Of a stretch of DNA of 64,000 nt, positions 34,274 through 46,343 are shown piece after piece. Where the stretch lies: NCBI GenBank assembly GCA_963930655.1, contig OZ005617.1, positions 15,838,068-15,902,067 of the forward strand, given 5' to 3'. Each line of letters starts with the position of its first letter. Position 1 is the first letter of the stretch. This DNA comes from Myrica gale (lineage: Eukaryota; Streptophyta; Magnoliopsida; Fagales; Myricaceae). The translations under genes were made by a program, and so were the position numbers. The notes beneath the pieces were generated by a model, which had not been told where the DNA came from, did not search any database, and was given only the letters and a program-made list of their open reading frames with translations.

Positions 34274-37200
34274 AAACGAGGAGCTGGTTTCGGAAAACAC
34301 AGGCTTCCTGTTTGGAGGGCGAGAAAGCGCAGGAAAATTAGAGAAAGTTGGTTAGAACATATTGTGCGAGAAACCGAGAGAGAGTTTAAAAGGCAAGTGA
34401 AGATAGAAGGAGAGAGATTTTATATATGAGAGAAAGAGAGACTGAGAAAGAGACGAAAAATGGGGGAATTATGTGCTAAACGGCGGCGGCTTCATCGACC
34501 GGCTTCTGATAGAGTGAGACGAAACGGCGGGCTGAAGAATGGCTGAGGGCTCAGCGGGTTGATTAAATATTTATTTTATTATAGCGGTATAATAGCCTCC
34601 TCGGATTTATTAATATTTGTTTGGGAGAGAGCGAGAAACAGAAGTCCTTGGGGAGTTGGCTTCATGGCTTCGCTCCTTGACGAATGAGACGGCATAGATT
34701 GCGACGACCCCTCATGTTTTTTTTTTTTTTTTTTCTAAGACCTCATGTTTTTGTAAACGCACACGTTTTCCCCCATTAATTTCAAGTTTACCACTGTTAA
34801 AGTATCGGGCTTAGTCAAACTTTATACGAGTCTGGTTCGCCTACGGTTACCTACCGTGAAACCAGCATTTTTCGAAAAAACAATAAAAAAAATTAATTAA
34901 TTACGTGTACGAGTTAGAATATCCTCCATCGCGTTTTAAGCTTTTTGAGGATTTTGGTTGAAATTAAAATTCTTGTTGTCAGTAAATCCTCAAAATTTTA
35001 GTTCACCGGTTTCTGTGAAAAAATAAGAGATATAATTTAAATGAATTTTTTATATATATTATAATAAAAAGAGAATTTTACTCGAGAAAAAACTTATTTT
35101 ATAATTAATTTATTAGGTTAAAATTTTAGAATTCTCAAATACTTAGAGATGCAAAAATACCTAGGCACTAATGAAAAATTTCACCCTCAAATAGTTATAC
35201 TAATATCATATTATTTTATTTTATTTTTTTTATATTCCAGTTTTTCTTTTGTGTAATTTGAAAATAGTCAGAAAATGCTTTGCATGTGAACTGAAAAGAA
35301 GGGAAGGCTGAAGGGGTAACCAACTGCTTACACACACAAAAAAAAAGGAAAGAGAAAAAAAAAGAAGAAAAAAAAAACGAAGGGGAAACCAACGGACGAT
35401 ATACATAGAAGCATAAAGGATATGACCCTTGATTTGCTGCGATTATATTATGAGATTAATAAGAACGAACGGAGTGCTCCTTATCTAAAATGGACGGATG
35501 GATAATGGCTATAGTGGACAATCAGCGACGAAGAGGATGCTGTACTGGATCGGTGCCCAAACGTAGGGAGCTAGCCAAGGCCCAAAAGGACGCCAGCCGT
35601 TGGATATAAAATTCCACAATCCGTCGAAAAAATTACGGACCAACAAATCAATGTTGTGGACCTGGGGCCCACTGGCTCGACCTGGACACGGAGGGAGAGG
35701 GACGGACGCCGACGTTGACCGAGAGATTTAGGAAGTGGATTAGGATAAAAATGGCGTTTGAAAATCAAAATTTTTATAAAAATTTTGAGTACGCGCGGTG
35801 AAAAAGTGAAAAAAAATAAGTAAATTAATAAAAAAAATGAGGAAAGAAATATTTATAAATATGATAAAATTTTGGAGAGTTAAAATTTTGATTTGTCAAA
35901 CGCATGTAAAATTTTAATAGGGGGAAGTGAATTCTTTTCTCAATCTTTTCAACCCATTATATTCTTTTAAATTTAATATTTTTTTTATTTATGTTGTTCT
36001 TACTTATTTCAATTTGCACCCATTAATTTGTCTATTATTTTGAACAGAAAAATTAATCAAGTGCAAAGTACAAAATTTCAAACTATGTGGATACAAAGTG
36101 TAAGTAATTATTTTTTAATAACGGAACAAAATGGACAAGTGAGTCACATGCAGAACACATAATTGAGATTATCGTTCGTTTTAACGGATAAATAAGCGAC
36201 AGAGTATAAATCAAAGGAATAGAGAACCATATGGGTGAAATATGTCAAAATTGAAAGAAAATAATGTCAAATGTCAAATTCTCCAAACAAAATGGGTGTA
36301 AATTGTAATTAATCCTAATTATCTATATGAAATGCAGGATATAAATAAAATAAAGAGCAGCTGTGAGGAAAAGGTGAAGATAAAAAGTGAGAAGAAACAG
36401 AGTTCAACGGTGTGGTTCAAAACAAAAACCTTGATACGTCTTCCTGTCATGTCAACAAAACCCCGCTCTTGACAGGCAACAGATATTAGTACAACAAAAA
36501 TCCAATTATTCTAGCTTTCCAAATTAAATGCAACTTAATTTAATGTCTTAAATGTGTATAATTTTTTAATATTTTAATAATTTTGGAAGCCTTTGGACCT
36601 TTTGACCTTTTTGGTAGTTAGTCTTAATTTTGATGCTTGTTCTAAGATTTGAGGTCTCTGTTTTTGCATCTACAAGGAAAATACGGTGTGCAAGTCTTTT
36701 TCAATGTGAAGTTGGTGAGTCATTTCTATGTAGACCATAACGTGTGCTACAACTCGTACTCTGCTTAATTATAGTAGGAAAAGTTAATTTGTAAATATTA
36801 GAGGGTTGGTTCTCCAATGTGGCAGCTTATTCTAGTTGTGTATAATGGGAATTTTGAAAACCAAACTGAACTGATAGAAGATAATTATTAGTTAAATTTC
36901 TATTCTTTCTATCCTCCCCACTAATTCCGGTGGGCATTCTGTGTAGTCAAGTTTAAGGAAATATAGTATGCAGATGAAAATCATGGTATAAGTTCCTTTA
37001 AGTTTGATTCTCAAAGGACCCAGGTTAGATTCTTCCTAATGTTTGTTTTAAAGGTTATTTTAGGTTTCCTCCCTGCTCTGAAACTGTCTGGCCATAGGCC
37101 CAAGTTCCCTGGGCACTATCATGATAACTAAATTGTACGTGGTTGTTGTTATCTTTCTTGGGCACTTAATTGTGGGGTTAAAGAAAAGATCTTTGGACTT

Positions 37201-37954
37201 CAATGGAAAACAATTCAAGAGAAAAATGATTTCTAAAAGAAAAAAAATGAATGGCACCTTGATTTTGGAACCCAAGAGGAGCATACAAAATTTGCCAATA
37301 AGATAAATATTCTTGTGTCGGAAAATTAGTGAGGTGTAAATGTATTGACATCAATATGGAAGAACAAGTTTGTGGTGGGGACAATTATTGGATAGCTATT
37401 AATTAGTTAAGCATGAAAGGAGAGCTTTGAAGTCATATATTCCAAACAAAACTTGTGTGCCTGCACACACACACACACACTGTAGATATTGGTAATGTAT
37501 GAATCAAATGATGTCCAGATGGCTTTTTGTCTGCTCATCATCTGATGTTATTTAAGGCCAAAGTGATGAATAGAATCTTAAATTAAACTTTGAGATTTCA
37601 AAACAAGGTATCCAAACAGTATATGATGAAATCAAATTCTTGTTTATCTGGTCCTGAACAAGATATGTCCGCAGACATTTCGTGAGGCTTCACTCTCTCT
37701 CTCTCTCTCTCTAAAAGGGTAGAGATACATTCGGCAAAAAGTTATGGTCTATCAATTATTATGACAACAGTAGACGTTTGCAATGAACCAGAACCTAGTA
37801 GGCATGATTTTTGGGTGGTCTTGCACGGCTTCTTCCAAGATATAATTAGAGAAATAAAAAATATATATTGGCCCTTGTGGTTTGGCTCTAGTGATAACTG
37901 GTAGTTAGGGTTAACATATTTTCTAGGTTCCAAAACATATCACAATATTAGGTT
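34274..37954. other. Long gene-free interval upstream of UBC25
   Basis: 34274-34560 is the probable 5'UTR/promoter of UBC25 on the minus strand, with GA/CT-rich tracts. Beyond it the sequence is AT-rich with a T-run (34718-34734), a (CA)n run (37465-37480) and a (CT)n run (37691-37712). ATTTTGAG/AAAATTTTGATTTG strings near 35765-35905 may be the ends of another short inverted-repeat element. No gene was recognised. Confidence 0.4.
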
Positions 37955-38256
37955 ATGTTCGTTTTGAGAAAAAATGTAGGATTTTAGAGAAGTTGTGAAT
38001 TTTTATGTTGAATAGTGTTTTATTGGTGTTTGTGTAAAGTGGAGAGAGAAATGATTTGATGTAATTGTTTAATAAAAAAGTATTGGAGTTATGTGAAAAA
38101 GTATAGAGAGAGAAAATTTATGTTGAATAAAAAATTAAATAGTTGTTGGAGATTGTGTAAAATGTATTGGTTTTTGTGTTTGAATTCTGAATATGTTCGG
38201 TGGTAGAATTGTGAATATACTTAGAATCCTGAAAAAATGGTGAAAACGAACATACC
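37955..38256. mobile_element. MITE, copy 1 of a near-identical pair
   Basis: 302 bases with inverted ends ATGTTCGTTTT...AAAACGAACAT. It matches 51526-51827 with about six differences (about 98% identity by eye). Internal sequence is non-coding and AT-rich. The near-identity of two copies 13.6 kb apart points to recent activity of the family. Target-site duplications are not resolved. Confidence 0.85.
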
Positions 38257-38639
38257 CAGGTCTTAAAGTTAAAAAATTCGGCAATCATAATTGGTAAAAA
38301 TGTAAGGTTTTGAAGTCATTTTAGCCTTATTTTTAGTCTTTGAATGAAGTTAGGTATCCATGATCCATATAAACAAAGACAGATTCATTTGAAACATCGG
38401 AATCACCCAACTCATTGTTAACTTGTACCGATGCTGTCAGGATAATGATGCCTACAAAGAAATAGAAGAGGGAGAGAGGGTGTGGGGGTGTTGCAAAAAA
38501 GTTGATGTCAAAGTAAAGTGTGAAAATCTTAAATGTGTCCTTCAAACCTTAAATCTTAGTGAAGAAAAGAGAGGGGGAGGGAGGGGAATTCAGATGCGTT
38601 TTTTTTTTTCCTAAATAAACGATTCCATTAGAACACAAG

Positions 38640-39341
38640 CAGACAATTATGGGGGAAACCATGGATTGTCGCTCGAAAGGATAGTTACAGGAATACAAGA
38701 TATGGGAATGTTACCCTCTATCCTCTTTGATTCTCTTTGGTATTCTAGAAATCAGCTGTTACACAAGGGTGGTGAGCTGGATCTTTTCACTCTTATCCGA
38801 ACTATTAAGCATCGCTATTCTGAATTGTCTTTAGCTTGGGGAGAGAACCTTTCACCTCCCACTCTGGTTTGGCAGCTACCTCCTCCAGCACATTGGAAAA
38901 TTAATTTTGATGTAGCTATTCGTAAATCCTTCGCTTTTGCTATTGTTGTCTGTCGCGACTACGGAGGTCATGTTCTCTTTGTTCGAACGAAGAGGTTACC
39001 TCCATGCGGTGGGCGAGGCATAGGCAGCTCTTTTTGCTGCCCAGGAGGCGTTTCTCATACCCTCTCAAGGAATTATTCTTGAAGGTGATTCTCTCCTTGT
39101 GATCGAGGAGATTTAGAATCCTAGCTCTACTATGCCCTGGCAAATTTCTCTCATTGTGGCTGAGATTTGTAGACTAGTTGACTCTAGAGACTTCTGGGAA
39201 TTTAAACATGTAAAAAGAGCAGCGAATGAGTTCGCTCATTGCGTTGCTCAGTGGGCTTCTTCTGAGCAACGTTTATCCGTGACAGGGATTTGTTTTAGTA
39301 ACAGTAATGCAACAGACTGTCTTCCAATGATGATCAGATGA
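38640..39341 (+). mobile_element. RNase H domain relic of a plant LINE (plus strand)
   Basis: The readable parts are LPSILFDSLWYSRNQLLHKGG (linker), WQLPPPAHWKINFDVAI (start of the RNase H domain) and, in another frame from 39132, FKHVKRAANEFAHCVAQWA (end of the domain). The middle is frame-shifted near 39030-39120. Same domain as the relic at 2570-3065 but on the opposite strand and clearly a different copy. Confidence 0.8.
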
Positions 39342-41400
39342 AACAATGTAGATATGTGGCGAATTAATGGTTGGATAGCAACAACATGGGCGTTATCAAG
39401 TGATACTGCCATGAGAGTTTTGATTTAGCTTTTTCGGCTGTCATTTAGTGTGAAACTATCCCGTTACATCTGTAAATGTTCAAATTCATCAATTATATGC
39501 TGTGTTATTTGTTACTACTTGCAGGTTTTTTTTTACCAAGGTTGGCTTGCTTTCATTGGAACATCAAGTCATCATGTGTTGCAAGCCTGGACACTTGCTG
39601 AAAAATGGATATGTTCAGGCAGTCGCCAAGAGTCATGCAAGTAAAATCTGTTTTCTCCTTAGAAACCCCTTCTTTGTAGCAATCATGTGATACAAACCTT
39701 CCTTTCTTTTTCTTGGGTGCTTGCCTTATACAAACCTGCTAGTCCAATAGCCTTTTTGTTGGATGTTGAAGCTATCTATCAGAGATTTATTTCAGCAATG
39801 GTCCTTGGACAAAGTGGCATCTCGTTCCCCTTATAGATGGCGGGTATGGTCATGTCTTCTTCTTCTTTTTTGTGTGTGGGTAATTAAGGTCATGGGTTTA
39901 ATCTGATATGGGTAGGTAAATTGTGGATTCACCTGTAGACGAGAGTTTATTTCAAATCAAGAACAGCTTTTTTTTCTCTCCATAATTGCTTTCTTTGTTT
40001 GTCAGTATTTGTCTCTACTGTTCTTCGTATTGTCTTAATCATAGATACATCTCTCCCCTTGTTTCTACTATGCTTCATTTTATCCTGCTTATGTTTTTCT
40101 GTTTCTTTGCTGCACATTCAGGCATTTGGAAAGGTAATTGCACAGTTAAAGAAAGGGAAAGAAGAATTTATGCACAACCAAGCCATCGTATACCAGACTA
40201 AGTAGCCTTAACTCTTTGAAAGGAAATATGTGTTGGATTGAAATTATCTAAGATCTTCCATTTTCATTTTCCCGACAGGATCTTAACAAGCTTAGAGTTG
40301 TTGATTTTGGCATAGGACACCCACCACCATTCAAAAGCTGAAACGGTTTCAGAGCCGAGGGAGGGAAATTGCAGTTTTGTTTGGAAGTGCTACCCCTCTG
40401 GTTGCTAATGACTTTGTAGGAAAAGACAGAATATACAGTAGGGACGGCTTTTTGTTGGTGTCCTCCATTATGGCTCTAGTGATAATTTGCAAGGCTTCTG
40501 AATGTTCATTTTGGTCTTGTCAGGCATTTCTAATTTTTCCAAGAGTCCCTCATCCCTTTAGCATTTGTTGTGCTTTCCATTTATTTTCTTTTTCCATGAA
40601 ACTGGTTCGGGCCGATATTGTTTAATCTCAGGTTCTTCTTGGTTCCAACTTTGATTATCATATAGATGGCAGAGAATTTCCTCAGAATCACAAAAACAGA
40701 ATAGGCAAATCATATGGTCTCATCTAATTTCACCAACCTACCTTCTATAACCTATAGCAGGTGTTTTACATATTGTGACTCCGTCAAGCTCTTTAGCATA
40801 TCTTCTTTTAAAGGTCATTGTGCAAGTTCTTATATAGCCCTGTGATTCTGTGCCATCTTCTATCTTGGAAGCTACTTACCGGGCGTCGGGGACCTTGAAG
40901 TCCTTGTGTGGTTGATAACGAACATCAATGAGAAGTTTGTCTTGATTCCACATTCAAATACGGTTGCTCTGAAAGCAGTGATGAATTATTTTCAGATCAC
41001 TTTTTCTTTGAAGCTAAATTTGTCAATTTTTTCTTAAAAAAGAGGGAAAACTTCGTTGTGTTCAAATTAGTTTCCATAGCAATGGTGTTTTTGCTATTTC
41101 AATGTTTGCGTTTGGTTGATTTTCTCTACAGGAGGACAGGTCGCTGAAGATTGAAAACGCTTCTGGGTACTTTAAACCAGTAGTGATGTATGAATCGCAA
41201 TCAGGAGTCCAACCTATGGTTTAGAAGTAGCTTGTGGGGTAAGAAGAAGGGTCCCAAATCACTGCAATGGCAGGATAATCTTAGCTCCCTCGATTTACTC
41301 TCAATTAGGCAGGCTATTAGCAGATTATCAGGTACTGGTGAAACCAAAGAAAGTAGCCGACCCTCTGAGCCCACCAAATGTAGCTCTTGATATTTTGGCT
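39342..41400 (+). other. Unidentified gene-like remnants
   Basis: Several short coding-looking pieces follow pyrimidine-rich tracts ending in AG on the plus strand: GHLLKNGYVQAVAKSHASK (39587-39643), AFGKVIAQLKKGKEEFMHNQ (from 40121), DLNKLRVVDFGIGHPPPF (from 40280) and KSLQWQDNLSSLDLLSIRQA (from 41248). They look like exons of one decayed or intron-rich gene, but I cannot assign a family or join them convincingly. Confidence 0.3.
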
Positions 41401-43212
41401 ATCATACAAATCTTTGATCTGGACATGTTTGGAACAGGAAGTGGAGGGAGGGGTAATGAGGTGGACAACCATGAAGTCTATGGCTCTTTGTGGATAGAAA
41501 GATTGAAAACGTGAGTGTAAGGCTAACTTTCCTTGACAACTATGTATGAAAGAAAAGTTGGCTACTTGGAGAAGCAAGTGCTATGGATACCACCAAAGAC
41601 TAGAAATTGGGAGACTCTTTAGGCTTTCTCGTCCACACTTTTGTTGTTTGATTTTTTTCTTGGAATTCTTGTTTGTGTCTCATTTTCTCCAGAAGCTTGT
41701 TTAATTTTATAAACTTACTCTTTTAATCCTTTTTTTTTTGGATAACAACGCGTACTCCCTTATATTTGCTTTTCTTTCTTCTTTGTTTTTTTCTTCCCCA
41801 GGGTTGGAGAGAGAGAGAGACAGAGAGGTACTCCCATCTTTTTCAAAGCCATATTCCACAAAATTTGATTGAATTCATTTTAAGTAGAAGGAATTTCCTT
41901 TAAATAACACAAACAACAATTGGTGAGCAATCCAAAAAGAAAAACTTCCTCCTTTAAGCAGGATCCAAACAGTTGGATGGTCAGAATTCAAAAGCAATCG
42001 TGATAGTTTGAATGAATGACCTCCTGAAAGAGTCGTAACTTAACCCTTAACCTACAGCCTCACGTTCACATGGGTATAAGAGCACGCAATTAAGTTTGTA
42101 GTAAATTACATGTTAATTGCATTTTTTAAATCACTGCTTCTTCTTTTTTTTAAGGATGACTGTACTCTTGAATTTTATTAAAAACCCTCACTTATGATGG
42201 AAGAATATTATAGTTACCTCCAAAACAAGACGGTTCTCATTTATCAAGATGAAGGGTCCGTTTGCCATCCAAAATTTCACAAAATTTTACACACTCTCAC
42301 AATAAAATATTACAATATAATCTTTCTCTCATCAAATCATAACTTTTTACTACAAAAAATATAAAAAAATGACCCCTCTCTTCACTTTTTTACTAAACCC
42401 AATACCTAAAATTTTAACAACACAAAAATTTTACAACACAAATCCACCCTTCGAATATCAAGACCCACGCATTGTACCTGCTAACAGACTGTATGACTTG
42501 ATAAATCTTATTGTCACCAAAGTTGACATTCCTTCCTAAACCTCTTCTCTAACTAATAAATTTGTTATCATATTACCCTCACTCAAAATATGAGATATTC
42601 GAAAATTAACCAATGAGTAAATCATGGCTTTTATACTTGGTATTGGCCAATAATTTTATCCATAGACACCAGACCTCATATAGCATAAAAAGATTCAAAT
42701 CCTATGTATCTACTATAGAGCTTTCTAACTGGCATATTGATGTAGCAAGCACGAAAGTGCTCCATTTAGGGACTACTCAAGGCCACTGCTTGCTATAGTG
42801 TATCGTACTATTTAAGCAATTTCTATTGCTTTTGGTCGAGTGAAAGTTCTTTGCACTTATTCAGGCCATTCCAAAGTCGTAGTTCTATAGACCTGAACGG
42901 AGCACTTTTATCACGCTGATTAGAGCCTCTGCCCCCATGCCCAAAAGTAGTGACTCAGAGCGTGGGGCTACAAAATTCTTCTAATTTGAGAAGAAGATAG
43001 ATAGAATAGACAGATAGGAGCAAATCAATTTGCATATCTCTTCAAAGAAAAGGAGAACGAAGTTGACATGAGAGATGAGAGGAGGATAGGAGGCCCAGCA
43101 CCTCCATTATTAAGATTCCTTCGGATGGTTCTCGGGAGGCGTGTGCTCCTCTCATGCCTAGTGGACCACAAATTGAAGCTTAGCACCATCCTACCCCTAG
43201 CCCTTCCCCGTC
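41401..43212. other. Gene-free interval upstream of metallothionein
   Basis: Includes a possible MITE at 42254-42449 whose ends GGGTCCGTTTG and (reverse-complemented) GGGTGGATTTG are imperfect inverted repeats around AT-rich DNA. The last 300 bases are the metallothionein promoter. No other gene was recognised. Confidence 0.4.
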
Positions 43213-43219
43213 TATAAAA
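43213..43219 (+). promoter_or_regulatory. TATA box of the metallothionein gene
   Basis: TATAAAA about 100 bases upstream of the ATG, in a region otherwise of balanced composition. Position and sequence fit a plant core promoter with transcription starting near 43245. Confidence 0.7.
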
Positions 43220-43320
43220 GGCGGACCTCCATGCAGAGCTTGCAGATATACCAACTCGCATACAAGCTAAACAATCCTCTCCAGGTTCATTTTTTGTGCA
43301 TCCTTAGATCAATCATCACC

Positions 43321-44498
43321 ATGTCGGACAAGTGCGGCAACTGTGACTGCGCTGACAAGAGCCAGTGCGTGTAAGTAATTCTTCCTTTATCTACAAGCAA
43401 CTCCTCTTTTCATCATTCAAGTCTGATTTGTGTTATAGTTATAAGTTATTCATGTTTGTGTCTCTGCTGCATTGTTGCCAAGTTTTTGTCACTTGAATTC
43501 CGTACGTATGTGTGTGTGTGTATATACCCTTGTATATTAAAGCTGAACTTGTTTGTTAGAGGAACCCTGTACTGTTGGAGACGTCTCTGTTCTGTAGCTA
43601 TTAACCACATATAATCTTGTAACTGTTCTGTTTGTCGCAGTAGTATTGAGGTACTCTAGATATAACTCTCTCAAAGTATCACCTTTATGAGCAAAGAGGT
43701 CGTCCATGCTGGCATGCTGCTGGTTTTTCAGCTTTTCCTGAAACACCTTTCATGACATGGTTATATTTTGACGATGGTGTTTAAGGGCTGCAGCAGATTT
43801 TGAATTTGTTGACATGCTCCGCCAAAGTATGTGATTTGTTCCCACGGATCGATGGTTTTGTTTGCTTGAATTCTTATTTTCGATGACAATCTTTAGAACT
43901 CGGAGAGTTAAGTTTCAGTCAATAGATATGATTATATGCATCAGTTCTGCGTATATGCGTGTAAAGCCACATTCAAACCTGGTGTTTGTGCATGAATTTA
44001 GAACTTGATCAGTAATTTAAGCACATGAACTATTAAATTAACTTGAACTGACAACACAGGAAGAAGGGAAACAGCTATGGCCTCGTGATCGTGGAGACTG
44101 AGAAGAGGTAAAAAGGCTTCACTTTCTTTTTTCACCATACGAAAATTCATATTCATGGTGGCCATCAGGAGCCCTATCTATCTTTGACATAGCAGATCCT
44201 GATTCTAGAGACTTTACAAAGCAATTCTCAAAGCCTTGAATTAAGCAGGCTTTTAGGCTTGCAACTAAAATGAGTCAAATCTTATCAAAATTATATCGTT
44301 TTCACTACAATCTTCTAAACCACCTTATGATGTTGTAAAGGAGTGAAAACCAAAGGCCATATACCCTACTATCTGATGCCGATATCTTGATTTTGCAGCT
44401 ACGTGGACGTCGCCATGGGTGCTCCAGCAGCTGAGCACGACGGCAAGTGCAAGTGCGGTGCTAGCTGCACCTGCACAAACTGCACCTGTGGTCATTAA
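43321..44498 (+). CDS. MT3: Type-3 metallothionein-like protein
   Basis: Three exons (43321-43370, 44060-44107, 44399-44498) joined at GT/AG borders give a 65-residue protein. The N-terminal cysteine domain has C5, C8, C10 and C16 (CGNCDCADKSQC), the spacer contains the conserved VETEKSY, and the C-terminal domain has six cysteines (C50, C52, C56, C58, C61, C63; KCKCGASCTCTNCTCGH). Four plus six cysteines with a long Cys-free linker is diagnostic of plant type 3 metallothioneins, which bind Cu(I), Zn and Cd in the cytosol and are often abundant in ripening fruit and leaves. Introns interrupt codons 17 and 33. A TATA box lies at 43213. The family assignment is secure; expression cannot be read from sequence. 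Confidence 0.97.
43505..43522. repeat. (GT)n microsatellite in metallothionein intron 1
   Basis: A short TGTGTGTGTGTGTATATA tract inside the first intron. Confidence 0.8.
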
Positions 44499-46097
44499 GC
44501 ACAATCACCTCAGTGATGGCATATATGCGGAGTCGTGCGACGCACTAATATGTAATTTGGGTGAATAATATGTCTTTTCTGTCATAAACTTTGTGTTTGT
44601 TATTTGGTAAGGCAGATATGTCTGTCAGTCCTGCTTGTGTACCTTTCGTAATCATGTAATATTTGCGCCAAACTTGGCCTTGTGTGGTTAAATGGATTCC
44701 TAGTATTATCTATAAGCTCTGTGCCTTTCAACTTTCCCATTATTTTGCTCAATATTACTTCTGTTAAAGGAATAAACATCGTCGCACGCCATGGATATGA
44801 CAAAGATGCTTTCAGAGCACAAGATCGCTGCCATCTTCTCCGTGGGTCTCCCCACCCACCAAACAGAAGAGCCCTCCGGAAAACCACTAAATTGGAATGT
44901 TCAAGTCAATTCAGAAACGCGTTAGATTTAATTGTCAGAGTACACCATTTTCTTACCCTTTCTATGCTGATATCTCAGAACTTTAAGCAGAACAAGATGC
45001 AGCTGCTGTATCTTCTGTAGTTTATGACATTGCAGAGCGCACTTCTCTAAAAGTACTCTAGTATAAATTCTTACCATCCAGAATGATACGATGGGAAGAG
45101 ACAACAAAACCAAACTAGACGCAGAATTGGATTCAACGACAGGTTGAGCAATCGAGTACAGAATTTGCCTCCGGTCCCATGTGGATCTTTTCCGCCCCAG
45201 ATGGAGCTTTATTGTGCTCAGGTTGTCGACGCTTTTATTTACTGGCTCGTTTAGCTCTCGGTAGTTATGTCTTCCGTTATCCAGCTACCGCCCTCTCTGC
45301 TTAGTACGGAACATATAATGACTTCTCTGATCATTTTTGGGATCCCACTGGTTTTACTTTACAACCTGGTGTTGATGTTTGCATTCTCGGTTTCAGAAAT
45401 GAAAAGTGACTTGGAAAACAAAAAAGTACAGAATTTACCAATTTGGTAAGAATCTAATAGGGGCCACTTCAGGAACGGCTTATAATCTCAGTCGCAAGAT
45501 TCTTAGATGAATCTAAGAATGGCTAGTAAGGTCATCACACATTATTTCGTATATGAAGCTTGCTGGGTGATAGAATGATCAAATCTAATTGTAAAATACA
45601 CTGAAGAAATTGCTTGAGAGAAGAAAAAAAAGAGCCAAAGAAATTGTTCCCCGTAAAGCTGATAATGTCTGCGTCGAGTGGTTAGAAACCCTTCCTAATG
45701 CCTAAGAGCTGAGCGAACAGGTAACAAAAAAAAGCCATCCGCATAAACTCTACACACACAACGCCTGACATTTTGGGAATACCAAACTTAATTATCAGCT
45801 GAGAGTTTTCCTTGGGTCATCAAGTCAACATAAAACACGGGAATAAAAATCCATTACAAAATTGATGACTGAAAAAATACCAATGTGGTAGATCCTCACT
45901 TCCAATGTATTTCGGCCGCTCTCAGGTTTTGTTCAACAAAATACAAGTATGGAGCTTCTGCTGCATCTAACAGTCTAAAAGTAAAGAGAAGGAACCAACC
46001 CCCCACCCTCCCCCGCAAGCGCTTTATTCGTAATTTTCAAATATCTACCTGTATGTGCAATCCTGCTATATAATTAACTCAACTACATTAGTGGATC
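44499..46097. other. Gene-free interval
   Basis: 3'UTR of the metallothionein (through about 44690), then AT-rich sequence without a recognised gene, then the 3'UTR of the minus-strand COX17 gene. Confidence 0.4.
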
Positions 46098-46343
46098 TCA
46101 AACTTTGAAGCCCTCTGCACGGAGACACTGGCGATGAGCTTCAATCCATTTTTCACAAGCTTCTTCACCGTGCTCCACTATGCATTCATCTCTCAGCTTC
46201 TTAGTGTCAGGGCAAGCACAACAGATCTTTTTCTTTTTCTTTGGCTTGGACTCTGGAATAGCTGCAGCAGCTGACCCTTGGTTCCGTGGTGAAGCTTGCA
46301 AACTTAAGGTAGAAGAGGCATTATCTCTAGGCAGCCCACCCAT
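46098..46343 (-). CDS. COX17: Cytochrome c oxidase copper chaperone COX17
   Basis: 81 residues from the ATG at 46343. After a variable, low-complexity N-terminus and a lysine block (PKKKKK), the conserved core reads [20 protein letters not shown] and [19 protein letters not shown]. It contains the copper-binding CCxC (C41, C42, C44) and the paired CX9C motifs (C44-x9-C54 and C63-x9-C73) of the intermembrane-space import fold. COX17 hands Cu(I) to SCO1 and COX11 for cytochrome oxidase assembly. The coding sequence is a single exon. A polypyrimidine tract ending in CAG at about 46372 suggests an intron in the 5'UTR. The frame continues two codons upstream only with a non-ATG codon, so 46343 is the start. 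Confidence 0.96.
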   Translation of the reverse strand: MGGLPRDNASSTLSLQASPRNQGSAAAAIPESKPKKKKKICCACPDTKKLRDECIVEHGEEACEKWIEAHRQCLRAEGFKV

